Shown here: piece by piece, positions 33,470 to 45,700 of the stretch | Layout of the letters: each line of letters opens with the position of its first letter | Position numbering within the stretch: position 1 is the stretch's first letter | DNA from: Nymphaea colorata | Taxonomy: Eukaryota > Streptophyta > Magnoliopsida > Nymphaeales > Nymphaeaceae | Direction of reading: 5' to 3' | NCBI RefSeq assembly: GCF_008831285.2 | Contig: NC_045139.1 | Span: 21,806,412-21,870,411 of the forward strand | DNA length: 64,000 bases | Program-made: the position numbers and the translations under genes | Notes under the pieces: model-generated | What the model was told of the DNA's origin: nothing | What the model saw: the letters and a program-made list of their open reading frames with translations, nothing else | The model's database searches: none

Positions 33470-34980
33470 TATATATATTTCTCTATCTAAAATCTTATTC
33501 TATCTCTCTTTCTCTTTCTCTTTTCCCCTATTCCTTTTATCTTAAAATCTTTTCTTCTTTTTTTCTTCCATTCTTTCGAATATCTCTTTCCTCAGATCCA
33601 AGATTTTAATTTCCATTTATTGACTTCACTAAGACTAAACTCAAGTAACGATCAAATATTAGAATCATGCTAATGGTCTACAACCCCCATTTTACTTTCA
33701 ATTTTTTCTCTACATGAGAATATTTAGGACACGTATGTAAATAAATCTAGATGTATGTGATTGTAGGACATCCTTAGATGAATAATATGGTAGGAATGAA
33801 TAATTTGTTTTTAATCATATAGAATCGATGCATTCATACATTCACATTCGCTTGTGGAATTCACGAATGATCATAAACACATCTCTAAGAGAACATAAGT
33901 AACATGAAATGGAGCTCTAGGTAGGTAATAGCCGAATTAGAGCAAAATCTTAAGCCTACTTAAGTTCTTAAGAGAACATTAAATCGATTTCAAAAAGTGA
34001 TTTTCAAAATACCCATATTATCTCCCAAAGATTTTCAAAAGACATTTGCAAAGGTTTCTTGATTCAAAAATCTCTCAAATTGAAATGGTTTGTACTCTCA
34101 AATGATCCTTCAAAACTTTCTCGTCAAAAAATTTGGAACATTAAATCTTCAAGATTATTTCCAAACACTACACTATATTTAGAATGAAAAAGATGTTTAA
34201 GTAATGAAATGCATCGAGAATAAGTATAGCCCTTGGATTGGTTACCCCCAATAAAGGCATTGGGAATGGCCAATGCTCCTACCGACGAGAGAGTCACTGT
34301 CTCTCTCATTTCAAAAAATAAACTTTATATTTCTGAAGCACTCTAAAAACCCAGTAAATATTGCGATGCAAATACACTCTGGCATAGATGGAATCGAAAA
34401 TCAGTGTCCATATCTGGTCAGAACAAACATTTTTTTTATTTTAGAATAAGGTTTTAAAAGTGTGCTTTTTTCCTCTCCATATTATCGCGTTGTTCGTCCT
34501 CTACACTCAATGTCAATTCGAATACTTTATCAAGAATCTTTCAACACTTCTCCATTTATTCATGGCTTTTACATAATAAAAAATTTAGATTCCGAAAGAG
34601 AACACAGCAAGCAAAATTCAATTGAAAATGCATTTGACATATGGCTTTGAGTTGAGAGAAGAGAGAGGGAAAAAGTTTATTTTTGTAATGATGGTTTCAA
34701 AGGGAGAGCCCCATTCTCCCACCTGTAAATAGGGGTTTACCCTGTCACAACACACTTGAGCTTTCTTTGATAAGCCCAACAATGTTGGAAAAAAGATTAG
34801 CTCAAAACAAGTTAAATTTTTAAGAGATTTGGCTAAATCTTGCATTCGGCTGCATTAGCACTCAACCTAGACCTAGCCAAATTCGGTGTAGGGGTCATGA
34901 GAGTGGGCTCAACCAGGGCACTAGCTTCAGGTAATTTCTTTTTCCCTCTTCTTTCCTTTTTATTTGTGATTTAGTTCTTT
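31620..34980. other. AT-rich intergenic DNA, unassigned
   Basis: No gene was supported. 31850-32110 is GC-richer with CTGCCCGG/CCTTGCA words. 33370-33400 and 33430-33478 hold CT and ATAC/AT microsatellites. The text around 34225-34310 (CCCCAATAAAGGCATTGGGAATGG, then TCTCTCTC) is weakly similar to 36590-36660, which may mean an old LTR-type repeat pair, but ends could not be defined. Confidence 0.4.
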
Positions 34981-34989
34981 ATACATGTT

Positions 34990-35135
34990 CAGTTTAGTTT
35001 TTGCTTTTTAAGCATGTTTAGTTTAGTTTATTTTGCTTTTAGCATGTCTAGGTTAGTTTATTCTTCTTAGTTGCTTGAATCATGTTATACTTTAGCATGT
35101 TTATTTTTCTAGATTATATTTATTTTAGTGTCTTT
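34990..35135. repeat. AGCATGTTTAGTTTAG minisatellite
   Basis: Imperfect repeats of AGCATGTTTAGTTTAGTTTA-type units, about four copies. Confidence 0.6.
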
Positions 35136-35821
35136 CAAGACCGCATACAGGTCAGGTATGCCCCTCTCTTCCCTCTCTGTTTATTTTAATTTCTTTGCTT
35201 TTGTTTACTTAGTTTTACTTAAAGCATGCATACATAATATAGTTTTCTTTCATGTTTCCTTTGATTAAGCATTACACCTATATTTTAATATGCAGTGAAC
35301 CACCTTGCACCTACATGCACCCCTTGTCCGAAACCAGATTGTGTCACTTAGTAGCATACCATATATGAATCAGCTCAGGTATGTGAAAACCTGAATCTAG
35401 CTTGGTCCTTATACAAGAATCATTTCAAAACATAGTTTTCTCTAAAATATTTGAAAATCAATCTCTTTAAAATAATTTCAAGAAAAAAATCCTAGGCCAT
35501 GTAGTTATGAAATCTAATAATAGTTCAACTCTCTATGACCTAGCACAGAGCAGCCTTAAAGCCCACTATGTATGAACCCAACCCATAGTGGGTCTAGTCA
35601 AACTTCTTTTAATACCTATTCACATTGAATGAGTGAAGTTCAGTCAAACCCAACCCTAGGTAGGTCTAAACCCAACATAGGTAAGATTGAACCCAGTTCT
35701 CTTGACCGATCCACCCCTAGCCTATTTGGATCTTGAATCTCAAATCGAGTTATTGGATTCAGTCCATGAATCATTGATTAACTAAACCTTGATGTTAAAC
35801 TCAATTCCATTACATAGGACT

Positions 35822-36215
35822 TTAGATTTCAAGTATTGGATTTTAGATCTCAAATATTGAATTATGGATTACAGACCTTGGATATTAGATTTTGGATCTC
35901 AAATCTTATAGTTTGGATCTTGGACTTCAGATTTTGGAGTTCGGCTCAGGTTTCACGTAATGAGTCTTGGATCAATTTCAGATCATGGATATTGGATTTG
36001 GATCTTAAACCTAGATTGTGGATTTTGGATATCATATTTTGGTTTCCAAACTTTGGATTTCAGATATTGGATCCGAAGCTTTGAATTTTGGATTTCATAT
36101 ATTGGATTATATATCTTGGATTTTGGATTTGAAGATTTAAGATTTTGGATATCAGATTTTGGATTTCAAGCATTAGATTATAGATTTTGTATCTCAAATT
36201 TTAGATCATGCATGA
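35822..36215. repeat. TTGGATTTTGGAT minisatellite
   Basis: About 390 bp of degenerate units of 12-20 bp, built on TTGGATTTTGGATATCAGA. The units stay mostly in step with codons, so two overlapping frames stay open for 82-86 codons with repeated ISDFGFQ-like peptides. This is more likely repeat structure than a gene. Confidence 0.8.
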
Positions 36216-36219
36216 TATG

Positions 36220-39100
36220 ATCTTTATGACATCTCTATTTCAAATTTAGAACAAGAATTCCTTAGATCCTGATCTTAATCTTAGGATTCAGATCCAAATT
36301 TTCTTGCTAGGTCCATGTCTTACACCCCAGCCTAGTAGAGACTGAACTCCATGACTTAATTTTGCATGCAACATTTTAGATCTAGGACATTGATTTGCAT
36401 TGATCTATGATGATCTGGATGTGAACAGACATCAGATTAAATTCTCGTTCTTCAACAGTCTACTTTCAAGAATTATTTAGATTTTAAAACATGCATGATT
36501 TCAAAAGTTAGAGTATGTTTGCTATTTTAGGTTTTAGATGACATTTAGAAAATATAATATTTTAATCTAGTCCTTAGTCTGATTGCCCCTGGTATAGGCA
36601 CCAGGAATAGTCGAACCTCGTACTAACAGGTTGAATCTCGTCTCTTGAAATCCCACATAAAGAAATAGAGGTGAGTATAGGTAACAATATCCTATTTATT
36701 ACGATCTACCTGTAAGATTTGATAAAAAAAATTACATGTAAACAAGATCCATTGCCTCTTTCTAGATATGAATCTTCAATCCAAATCACAACCTACATTT
36801 TATATCCAAACATTTATTTGCATTTGAGAGTCAAATCCCTTTTTGGATTGAAAGTTTGATCCACAGCTCAAGTTTAGAACCAAAACCAAAATCTAATATT
36901 CGTCATGGAATAACATATCAATCTCAACCTTCGACTCCAAGGCAAAGCTTATTATTCTCATCATTAATTAAAGAGGCCTTTAAGGCTGCCACTTCTAGCT
37001 ATTTCTTCCCAGAATGTCCTTGAGGGCCATAAAAAGTAGAGAGGGAAGGGAGGTCCCCTATTCTTATCTCTTCTAGCTTTCAAGTAAGCTTTCCTTATCT
37101 CTCATTTTTTCTTCTTTCTCTCTTCTTTAGTTTTTTATTCTTTTCTTTCTTGTGCCTTTAAGGTTTTCTAACTTCCAGGAGAGTCTTTGATGCACTTGCT
37201 GCCCCTCCCATGTGTTCTTTTTTGTCTTCTTCTTCCTTTTCTTCTTCTTCTTCTTCTTCTTATTATTATTAAGTAGCATGCATATAACAGAGCAACCAGC
37301 CCCCTTCCACATCTCTCATAACGTGTTCTACGCTGTTGCGGAACTGAGACTTGAACCTGAGATTCAAGATCAAGTGCCCACGTCACTATCCGGTCCGGCA
37401 AGTGAAAGTCAGAACGCATGTCTGACCATACCAAAAATTGTATGCCATTTTCCATTCCAAAATTGGAATTGTATTCCGGTAGCTCCGAAGCGAGTGCTTT
37501 GGGAATACCTCGCATAAGACCTACCTTTCACCAACCGAATGGCATGAACTAGTGTCGAGGTTGTACCTTCAACCTGTCATGAGGACCTATCAAGTTGTCA
37601 GGGACCATCAAGGATATATAGCAAATGTTCCCTTTGCCAAAAGACAGTTTTGACTGGTGTCAGATGCAAATGAAAGAAAGAAGACTCCTGCCGCAATTGA
37701 AGAAGAATCTGGTGCTTGCTACAGGCACAGGCTTTCCATCCAAAGCTACAGCTCAACCAAAAGCAAAGTTTAAGCTTGAAAGCTGCTACAACTAAATCAA
37801 AGGCTGGAGTATACCCACTTCCTAGAGTGTTGTGGTTAGGCTACCCGGATAGGGTGCAGAGGTGGCTTATTGCAGCAAGCACGTATTCAGTCAGAATGCA
37901 TGCATCAGGCTTTTTTGTCTTAGCACCACTTCACTTAGTGTGACGGAGCAGCCTTGGTGGCGCCTATACTATAGCAAAGAGCACCTGACTGAACGAGGTT
38001 CTCTATGCTCGACTGCTTCCTGATTTCAGAACCATCGGATGATCAACTCCATTCCGCACTGCTGCTGTGTTTGTAGCTTGTGCCTTTAGGGTGCCATGAT
38101 CCTTCTCTCTGGAACAATCAATCAAGGGCATTGACTGTATCAATTATCACTCACCATTTTCCTTCGAGATCAGATTGAAAGAAGTGTGCTTACCCATTTA
38201 AAAATAAAAAAGATGCAAAGTAATTAGCATAATGAAGCAAAGTTCACGGGATCACATAAAGGAATCTCTCAAACAAAGTGGTCTCCCCTTTCTTTGCTTC
38301 ATTTTTGTGCCATAGGTTTATTGTGTAAGATAGGGTCACAGTTTCAGCTTTCATAAAAACCTTAGCATCTTATCTCTCTATTGCATTTTGATGCTTGCAT
38401 CTTTATTTTCCTTTGCTTAATTGGTCATTAAAAGGGGTTGAGATTGCCTTTTTGGATGTTTGCTTGCCTTTTCGCCGACATTAAGCTTATTTTTTTTCCT
38501 TGTTTGCATGCACAAGTTTACAATTTGGTTGATTTCATGTCATGATCACATTATGACTAACTTTATGTAAAATTAACAATCAAAAGGCATCTAAAATGCC
38601 AAGATTTTTCATGGATATTAGTGTAGTTGGTTTCTTCAAGTTCTTTAGTTTTATGATTGCTTATGTGCATTTTGTTTTTGGTTTTAATGCATAGGTACAT
38701 CATTTTTATGCTTCTATTGCATGTGTGGTGCTTTGTTCACATTTCTCATACTTGTTTAGATGCCCAAGTCATAGTAAAGGTCCTTTGTTCATTAATTTAT
38801 GTGCTTGGGTACCTAGGAACATTCATATGTTACATTCTTGGTTTCTATAATTTGCAAAATTTAGTGGACTTTAGAAATCTAGTTCTCCCTAACTAGACCT
38901 TGTTTTGCAAAGTTGTAATAGGGTTCTTTTCTATTAGGTGTCTAGTATGTCCGACCAATTTTCATGAAAAATCATGTTATTTTTGTTCCTCATTTGGCCA
39001 ACTTTTTTGGAATGGATTTATGCAATTTATACGTTGCAGAAATCAGTTCCTAAAAGTTAATTAACTTGGTAAGTCTATGGCTTGGATTTAGAATGGGTTT
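36220..39100. other. Intergenic, unassigned
   Basis: 36600-37300 has AT-rich and CTT-rich tracts, including a (TTC)n run at 37225-37262. 37300-37940 is GC-richer with open stretches on both strands that match no family I recognise. 38000-39100 is AT-rich and featureless. Confidence 0.4.
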
Positions 39101-39104
39101 TTCT

Positions 39105-39300
39105 GTCTTAAAAGGGATTTGCTTCATTGGCATGTCTAGTTGCACTAAGGGATTTTTATGTTCCTTAAAAGGGATTAGTTTCATTAGTCCAATGTGATAA
39201 GCTAGTCACTAAGGGATTTTTATGTTCCTTAAAAGAGATTAGCTTCATGGGTTTCTTTGTTCCTTAAAAGGGATTAGCTTTATTAGTCCAATGTGACTAG
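39105..39300. repeat. Tandem repeat with CTTAAAAGGGATT units
   Basis: The motif TTCCTTAAAAGGGATTAGCT recurs, with AGTCCAATGTGA and CACTAAGGGATTTTTATG between copies. Three to four irregular copies of about 45-65 bp. Confidence 0.75.
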
Positions 39301-40377
39301 CTTATATTTTGCCCTGTGTTATTTGGATATTCATCCTATTACTTCAATTTTTGTTTTCTATGCATCATGCTTTTTGTAAATAATCTTGTATATTCACATC
39401 TTATGTCCTATGACTCCTTTTTTTGGTTCTTCCACTTAGGAACCCTTGTTTCACATACAGAGAAACTGCCAATATGTTCTGATGAGGTGGTTGGATAGTT
39501 TTTTATTGGTCCAAGCCATGGTTGGTTGGAGAGGTTTTTATTGATCCAAAATAGGTTATTTGATTATAATAGTTGTTTTCTATAGCACAATGTGGTTACT
39601 CATCCTCAAGCATAATAATTGCTTTATGGGGTAGGTTTTCTACAATCATCATTTGGATTATCTCAATGCATATGTTTGGAAGGTTCAACCATATTTGAAT
39701 CTCATGGAAGAAGTTTAGATTATCACTTTCAATGCCCTTTGAAACATATAATCAATGTTTGGTTTCTGCATTTTTGACAATTTGCATGACTTGGTTCAAT
39801 CATCACTACCAGCCTAGGATGGGGTTCTTAAATTTGTTGTTTGGTATTACCTATCCCATGTGCTAGGAATCCTCTTACCAATTTCTAGGATCATATTTCC
39901 AAAGTCATATTCTGATCATATTTTATGTTTTGATCACACAGTTAATTTTCAGCTCTGGTTTGGTTGATTCCAATGTAGAATGAGTTTTTCCAGTGCATCT
40001 TATGGTATTGTTTCTCTAACATACATGGAGTACTCAAACTGAGTTCGTGGACAAATCTAGTTTGTTAACCTAGGTTTCTCACATCCACAAACAAGTCTAC
40101 TGTTAAAATTGTTGGTTAGGGTATATTTCTGTCATAGATTGGTCATGATTCAATTCTTAGTTAAGAATGAACTGTTCCAATCTTTAACTTGGCTTTGTTT
40201 GTTTGATATGCAAAGACAGTCAAACAGTTTTTAGGTTAAATCCAACTCATTAGTGTGCTTTAGGAAGTTCCATATTTAGCAATTTGATCACAATTCCTCT
40301 TTTCTATTTCTCCAAAAAATATAATTTTAGAAATCTAGTCTAAGCCCCAAATTCATCTAGTAGCAGATTATGTATTT
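39301..40377. other. Intergenic, nothing recognised
   Basis: AT-rich; no supported gene or element. Confidence 0.4.
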
Positions 40378-42760
40378 TGATGAGTTATTAGTTTGGCGTC
40401 AAGAGGTTTTAGTAATTTATTAGAAGTCTTATGGAATCTTTTCTGGTATTTTCTATGTGGTCATAGGCAATCCTCCTTTATTAATTTTATTTTTATTTGG
40501 ACAATTTTGTGATTGTTTTCAATTGACCCCAATCTGTTATTATCATGTAGGGATAATGTCAGAATTAAGTTTCTCTTACCCTCTCTTTCTCTCTCTTTAT
40601 CCCTTGTCCTTTGTCTCTATACCATAACATGGTTTCAGAGCCCTCCACTCTTGCGAGAATTAACATCTTTTTCTCCCTTCGTTTGCTTCTTCTTTACTTT
40701 TTCTTCATGTTCCTTTTTCCCCTTCTCTCTCTCTTTATCTTTATTTTTCTCTTTCGATGTGTTGCCTTTTTTATTGACGTGTGGGGAGAGCTTTTTTTGT
40801 GGATTTGGGATCCAGTCACAGCCTAGCTCCATGTGGCAATAGCTTGTTTCCCTAATCTAGTTGATCATTGTTCCATTTTTGGATCATGTGAAGTGTTGAA
40901 CAACCTATTCCTGCATTGAAGTTTCACATTGGAAGTGGTGGACTTTGATGTCATTGTGTAGCATGTCAATCAAAAGAAAAAGTGTTGAAACGCCTTTAAA
41001 AAAACTTTAGAGTTGGTATGTTTTTATCATTGATTCCTTCAACTCTAACTTCTGTTGTGGAAGGAATCACCTTTGTATATTGTCATCTAGTTGGTTTAAG
41101 TGACGTTATACATCAACCTGGTATGGTGTGCATGGAGATGTGGTGGCCTATTATTATTTTCAGTTTTGGCCTGCCATGATATACTGATGTTGGGAGTTAA
41201 TGAATTGTAGTCTTCTTCACCTTTGATTTGACTTCAATAATTGATAGTTATAGTCAACTTAGGTGTAGTGTGGTTAACGATTGATTAGTCATGTTGAAGC
41301 ACCAGATATCATATCTAGTTATTGTTGAATGGCTTAGATTGATATTTTATACTGTTGGCCTTTATGGCTAGCGATAAAAGTTAGAAAGTGATCCTAAATT
41401 TGATACTATGACAGATTATAAGGCCTTTGTGATGGTCACATACTTTTACATGAAAAGGAGAAGGTGAAGGTGAAAAATAATTTGACATGAAAACAAAACA
41501 ACAATATAGTCATGACTTAGATTATGAACAGTGTCCAACTAGTATACTACTGGTAAGCAAATGTGGGAGTTTTTGTGAGATACATACTCACATGATAAGA
41601 ATGTGAGAATGGTCCTATATGTAGAGTAGGAAATTTGTAACCTTCAGCAAGAAATTAGAGCCTGGCCCAATATTTTTGTCTGTCAGTCAGCCTATGAGAG
41701 GTTGAATTATGTCCCATCTCCATGTAAATCTTGCCAAAATAACCAATAGGTGCAAACGATGATTGCTAGTTTCTATTTGGATTGTCTCCAGACTATGCAA
41801 TTGGTAAGGTGTCAATGCTCATAGGAGTCAAGATTCCAACTCTAGCTAATGTATATATTCGACTAAGTTGACTTGTTGTAAACCTTCCTCAGATATCTGT
41901 TGACTCCCCATCTTTAGTTGTACTGGCCACAGGAGGTTGAGGACATGGCACTCTCATTTCCACTTATGGCATAGGTTATGGTCAAGGCACAGGTGGCCGT
42001 GTGAAGCTGCAGTATATTTTTTGCAGCAAACAAAGTCATCTTGAGGGCAAGTGTTGAGACAATCATGGTCATCCTCCTCCTCCATCAGCTCCTTTGAACA
42101 AAGCAGTTGGTTAGATGGCATCTCCCACAACATAGCTTATTCTTCAAGAGCAGAATCTTACTCTTAATATTAGTCATGCTAAGTACAAGTAACTTTTTGC
42201 CTAGCACCAATGGTTCTGCATCCTTGACAATGACTGATACAGCTAGCTTTGTAGGTAATATGATGAAAGATAAAGGTAATATATGGATTGTTGAAGTTTG
42301 AGCCCCTTAAGTTGAAATGTGATAATAAAACTACCACCTATATTGCTAATAATCCAGTGTCTCATGAGAAAACCAAACACATAGAAGTTAATTGTCACTA
42401 TATTTGAGTACAGTGCATGCATCTTTAGAAGATCAAGTGGGTGATATCTTTCCAAGCTACATCCTATTATTGACTTTGATTTGTTGTAACATGCTGAGCA
42501 TGATTGACATCTATGCTCCAATTTGATCGACAGTGTTGAGAGTTATTTATTTGGTGTTAGGACAATGTTTAGAAGTCTCATGGAGTCCTTTATGATATTT
42601 TATGGGTGGTTATAGATCGTATTCCTTAATTAATTTTATTTCTTTTGAACTCTTTCTGTAATTATTTCACCTGACCCCAAACCCTTATTACTATGGGATT
42701 AGGGCTAACATGAGAACTCTTTCTCTCTCTTCCCTCCTTCCCCCTTTGTCTTTCTATTGT
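40378..42760 (+). mobile_element. Internally deleted Ty1/copia retrotransposon (copia-P)
   Basis: The 5' LTR (about 40378-40628) and 3' LTR (42534-42760, interrupted by the CACTA element) align along their length. Directly after the 5' LTR, TGGTTTCAGAGCC is a one-change version of the Met-tRNA primer site. The interior has decayed gag with a zinc-knuckle remnant (CSKQSHLEGKC at about 42020-42055, followed by a His/Pro-rich stretch). It jumps to an RNase H tail: LKLKCDNKTTTYIANNP, HEKTKHIEVNCHYI, then SMIDIYAPI before the 3' LTR. Protease, integrase and RT are missing; the junction is near 42297. Confidence 0.8.
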
Positions 42761-45700
42761 CACTACAAAAAAAGATAGATTCACTGATGCATGGGAAAGC
42801 ACACATTGGTGCAAAGCAACTTTTACTAATGTCCAGATTCAAATGTTGATGAAGATTAATATTCCCTGATGTCCAATGAAAAAGTCGGTAAAAAGCAGCC
42901 TTGACCAACGCTTGGCATTAAGATGTTGTTGAAGCTTGTCTTTTACCAATGTCCGTAGCTAGATTTCGATAAAAAAAAAAACTTGTACTGACATCCGTTC
43001 CGAAAGCATTGATAAAAAGACAACTTTTACCAACGTGTGATCATTCTCGCGTCGGTGAATTTTTTTCTTGGCAAAACATTACCGACATCCAACAAACATA
43101 TCAGTATAACTAAGCTTTTATCAACATGTTACCTGCAGTCTGCAGACGTAAGTAAAAGTTAGTGCATTAATTTTACCGCCATTCTTAAGTAGGTATTTAC
43201 CAATGTCTTCCATGCATCACTAAAGGCTTCCTCAACTTATTTGCTTCGTTCAAACTATTATGTTTCTTTTTTCTTCTTCTGTCTTTTCATTTCTCTTCCC
43301 TCTTCTTTCCACAGATGACTATCGCGATTTTCCATCAAGTGCAAGTGTGCTTCATTGTTTTTGAATTGCTAAAAGATAAAAAAATTGGTTTCTCAGTCTT
43401 CTCATTTGTTCTTTTTATTTATGAATTATTTTAGGTTACAACATACTTGCAGGGTGTGGTCTCAATTTTTCCAGTAAGGTATCACCATTTTTTGGTAGTA
43501 TTTGGTTGAAAAACTTTGCAAGAATGTTTATTAAGCTCAATACCTTCAATTTGATATATTAATTGCATAAAGTCTTCACAAAAGCACAAAACCTCCAGTT
43601 TTTGTCCTTGCCAGATTTTGACATATTGTGGCTGGATTTGAGTATAAATTTTGACCATGTCTAGTTCAACTATACATATACCTATTTGTAAAATATTACA
43701 ATGATTTGTTGTCATTTTATTGTGTTTTTGGATGATTGAAAGTTTCTAGTCTCTACCATTTTTACCCACCCACCAAGTGTTTGATAAATTGTTTGAATGA
43801 CTGAAGACTTGTAATTTGCTTTAACTACTTGAATTGTAGTGTCATTTAGGATATATGTAGCATATTTCATCATTGAATGGTGCAAATAATCATTTGTTAA
43901 TGATCTTTGAGTTAGGGATAAAATTATATTTGTGTTGCATCTATGTTAAGGGCATCACTTTACGATGTTGTTTGAAATATATAGGATTATTGAAATAAAT
44001 TGTTTAGGTATGTTTAAAAGGTTGCATGACAAGTTATGCAATGAGTATTCATTTGCATGAATCAAAAACTAAATGGTTAAAATATAGCATTCATAATATA
44101 GCTCATTGATCATGTTGCGGTTGCTTGTATAAGCCTATTAAAGGATAAACAATCAAACTTGGATTGCAAAAAGAAGAGATAGTTTGGAATATGTAACTTG
44201 TGTGAAACAATTTTTTGACTATGTTGTCGCACATAATGTGATAATGAATAGAAGAATGAGACGTCCTTGTGTAACATGCAATAATGTCCCCACTCAAGCA
44301 GCTAAAGATGTCCTTGATCACATCATATGTAGTGGTTTTGTACAAACATATGTTTGTTGGGAATATCATGAGGAGAGAAGAATTTTACCTGAATGTGCGT
44401 CATAGATAGTTGTCGAAAACATTCAAGGGTTGTTTTCGGATGTGTTTCATGTATAACCAAATACATCATCTTCTCAAAGGGCAGATAGTAATGAAGATTG
44501 TCAAAACAATGATGATTATGAAAATTGATTAAAGATGTTGACATCCACTCTATCTAGGGGCAGTAGATTTACAAAGATTAGTTTTTTAATACGGTTGTTT
44601 CATATAAAAAATTTATATGGGTGGACTGACAAAAGTTTTGGTTTGTTGCTTGAGTTGTTAATGGAAACATTTCCTACAAAGGTAGAACTGCTGAAGTAAA
44701 TTTATGAGACAAAGAAGATCATTGGAGAGTTAGGGTTTGATTGCCAAGAAGTTATATGTGTCTTATTAATTGTATGTTATTCAGAAATGAAGATGTAATA
44801 AAAGGTACAAGTGATAAATGTTGTTCATTGTGATGGAAGAAAGATGATGATGAATTAAGGAAGAAAAATGTTGGCCAGCATCAAATGACATCAATGAAGA
44901 CTCTATGACATTTTTCCCTTTTTGCACGATTGAAGAGAATATTAACAATTACTAAAGTTGCAAAACATATGACATAGCACAGTGACCAACATGTAAAGAC
45001 TCCTAAGACACCCAGTAGATGGTATAGCATGGAAGAACTTTGATGAGATGTACTCATCATTTGCAATAGAAGCTCGAAATGTGTGCTTGGATTTGGCTAG
45101 TAATGGATTCAATCCATTAGGAAATTTGAATTCAACCTATAGGCTCATTTTGCTGGTGATATATAATTTGCCACCTTGGATGTGCATGAAGCAATTATAT
45201 ATATTGTTGTCATTAATTATATCTCGACCAATAACTCCATACACAAATGACATGGATGTCTATCTATAATTGTTGGTCAATGAATTGAATCTGTTATGGG
45301 CTGAAGGAATACGTGTATTTGACTTTCATAGATAACACTTTCAAATGCATGCACCTTTATTGTGGACCATATATGATTTTTCAGGATATACGTACATATC
45401 AAGTTGAAGTACGAAAGGTAAGCCATATTTGATGTACTTGTAGGTCCTTCAAGTAGGAATACACATGGCATCACTCGAGCTTTGGCTACTGTGAACTTAA
45501 GAAATGGCTCAAAACAATAGATAACAATAAACCCGTTGGGTCAACCTATTAAAAAAGAGATATAATATTTGACAACTTACATCGGTACACATGTGCGTAA
45601 TTTTATTGTCACACTATTGTTATATAATAATTTTTCAAGTTTGTATCGCCATTCAAGATAGATTAATGGCATGTGTATATGTATGTAATACTTTCATAGA

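Noticed and set aside
35836-36220. Two overlapping frames of 82-86 codons
   Set aside because: Produced by the TTGGATTTTGGAT minisatellite.
37168-37515. Possible gene at 37.2-37.9 kb (frames on both strands)
   Set aside because: Moderate GC and open stretches only; frames pass through a (TTC)n run and show no known motif.
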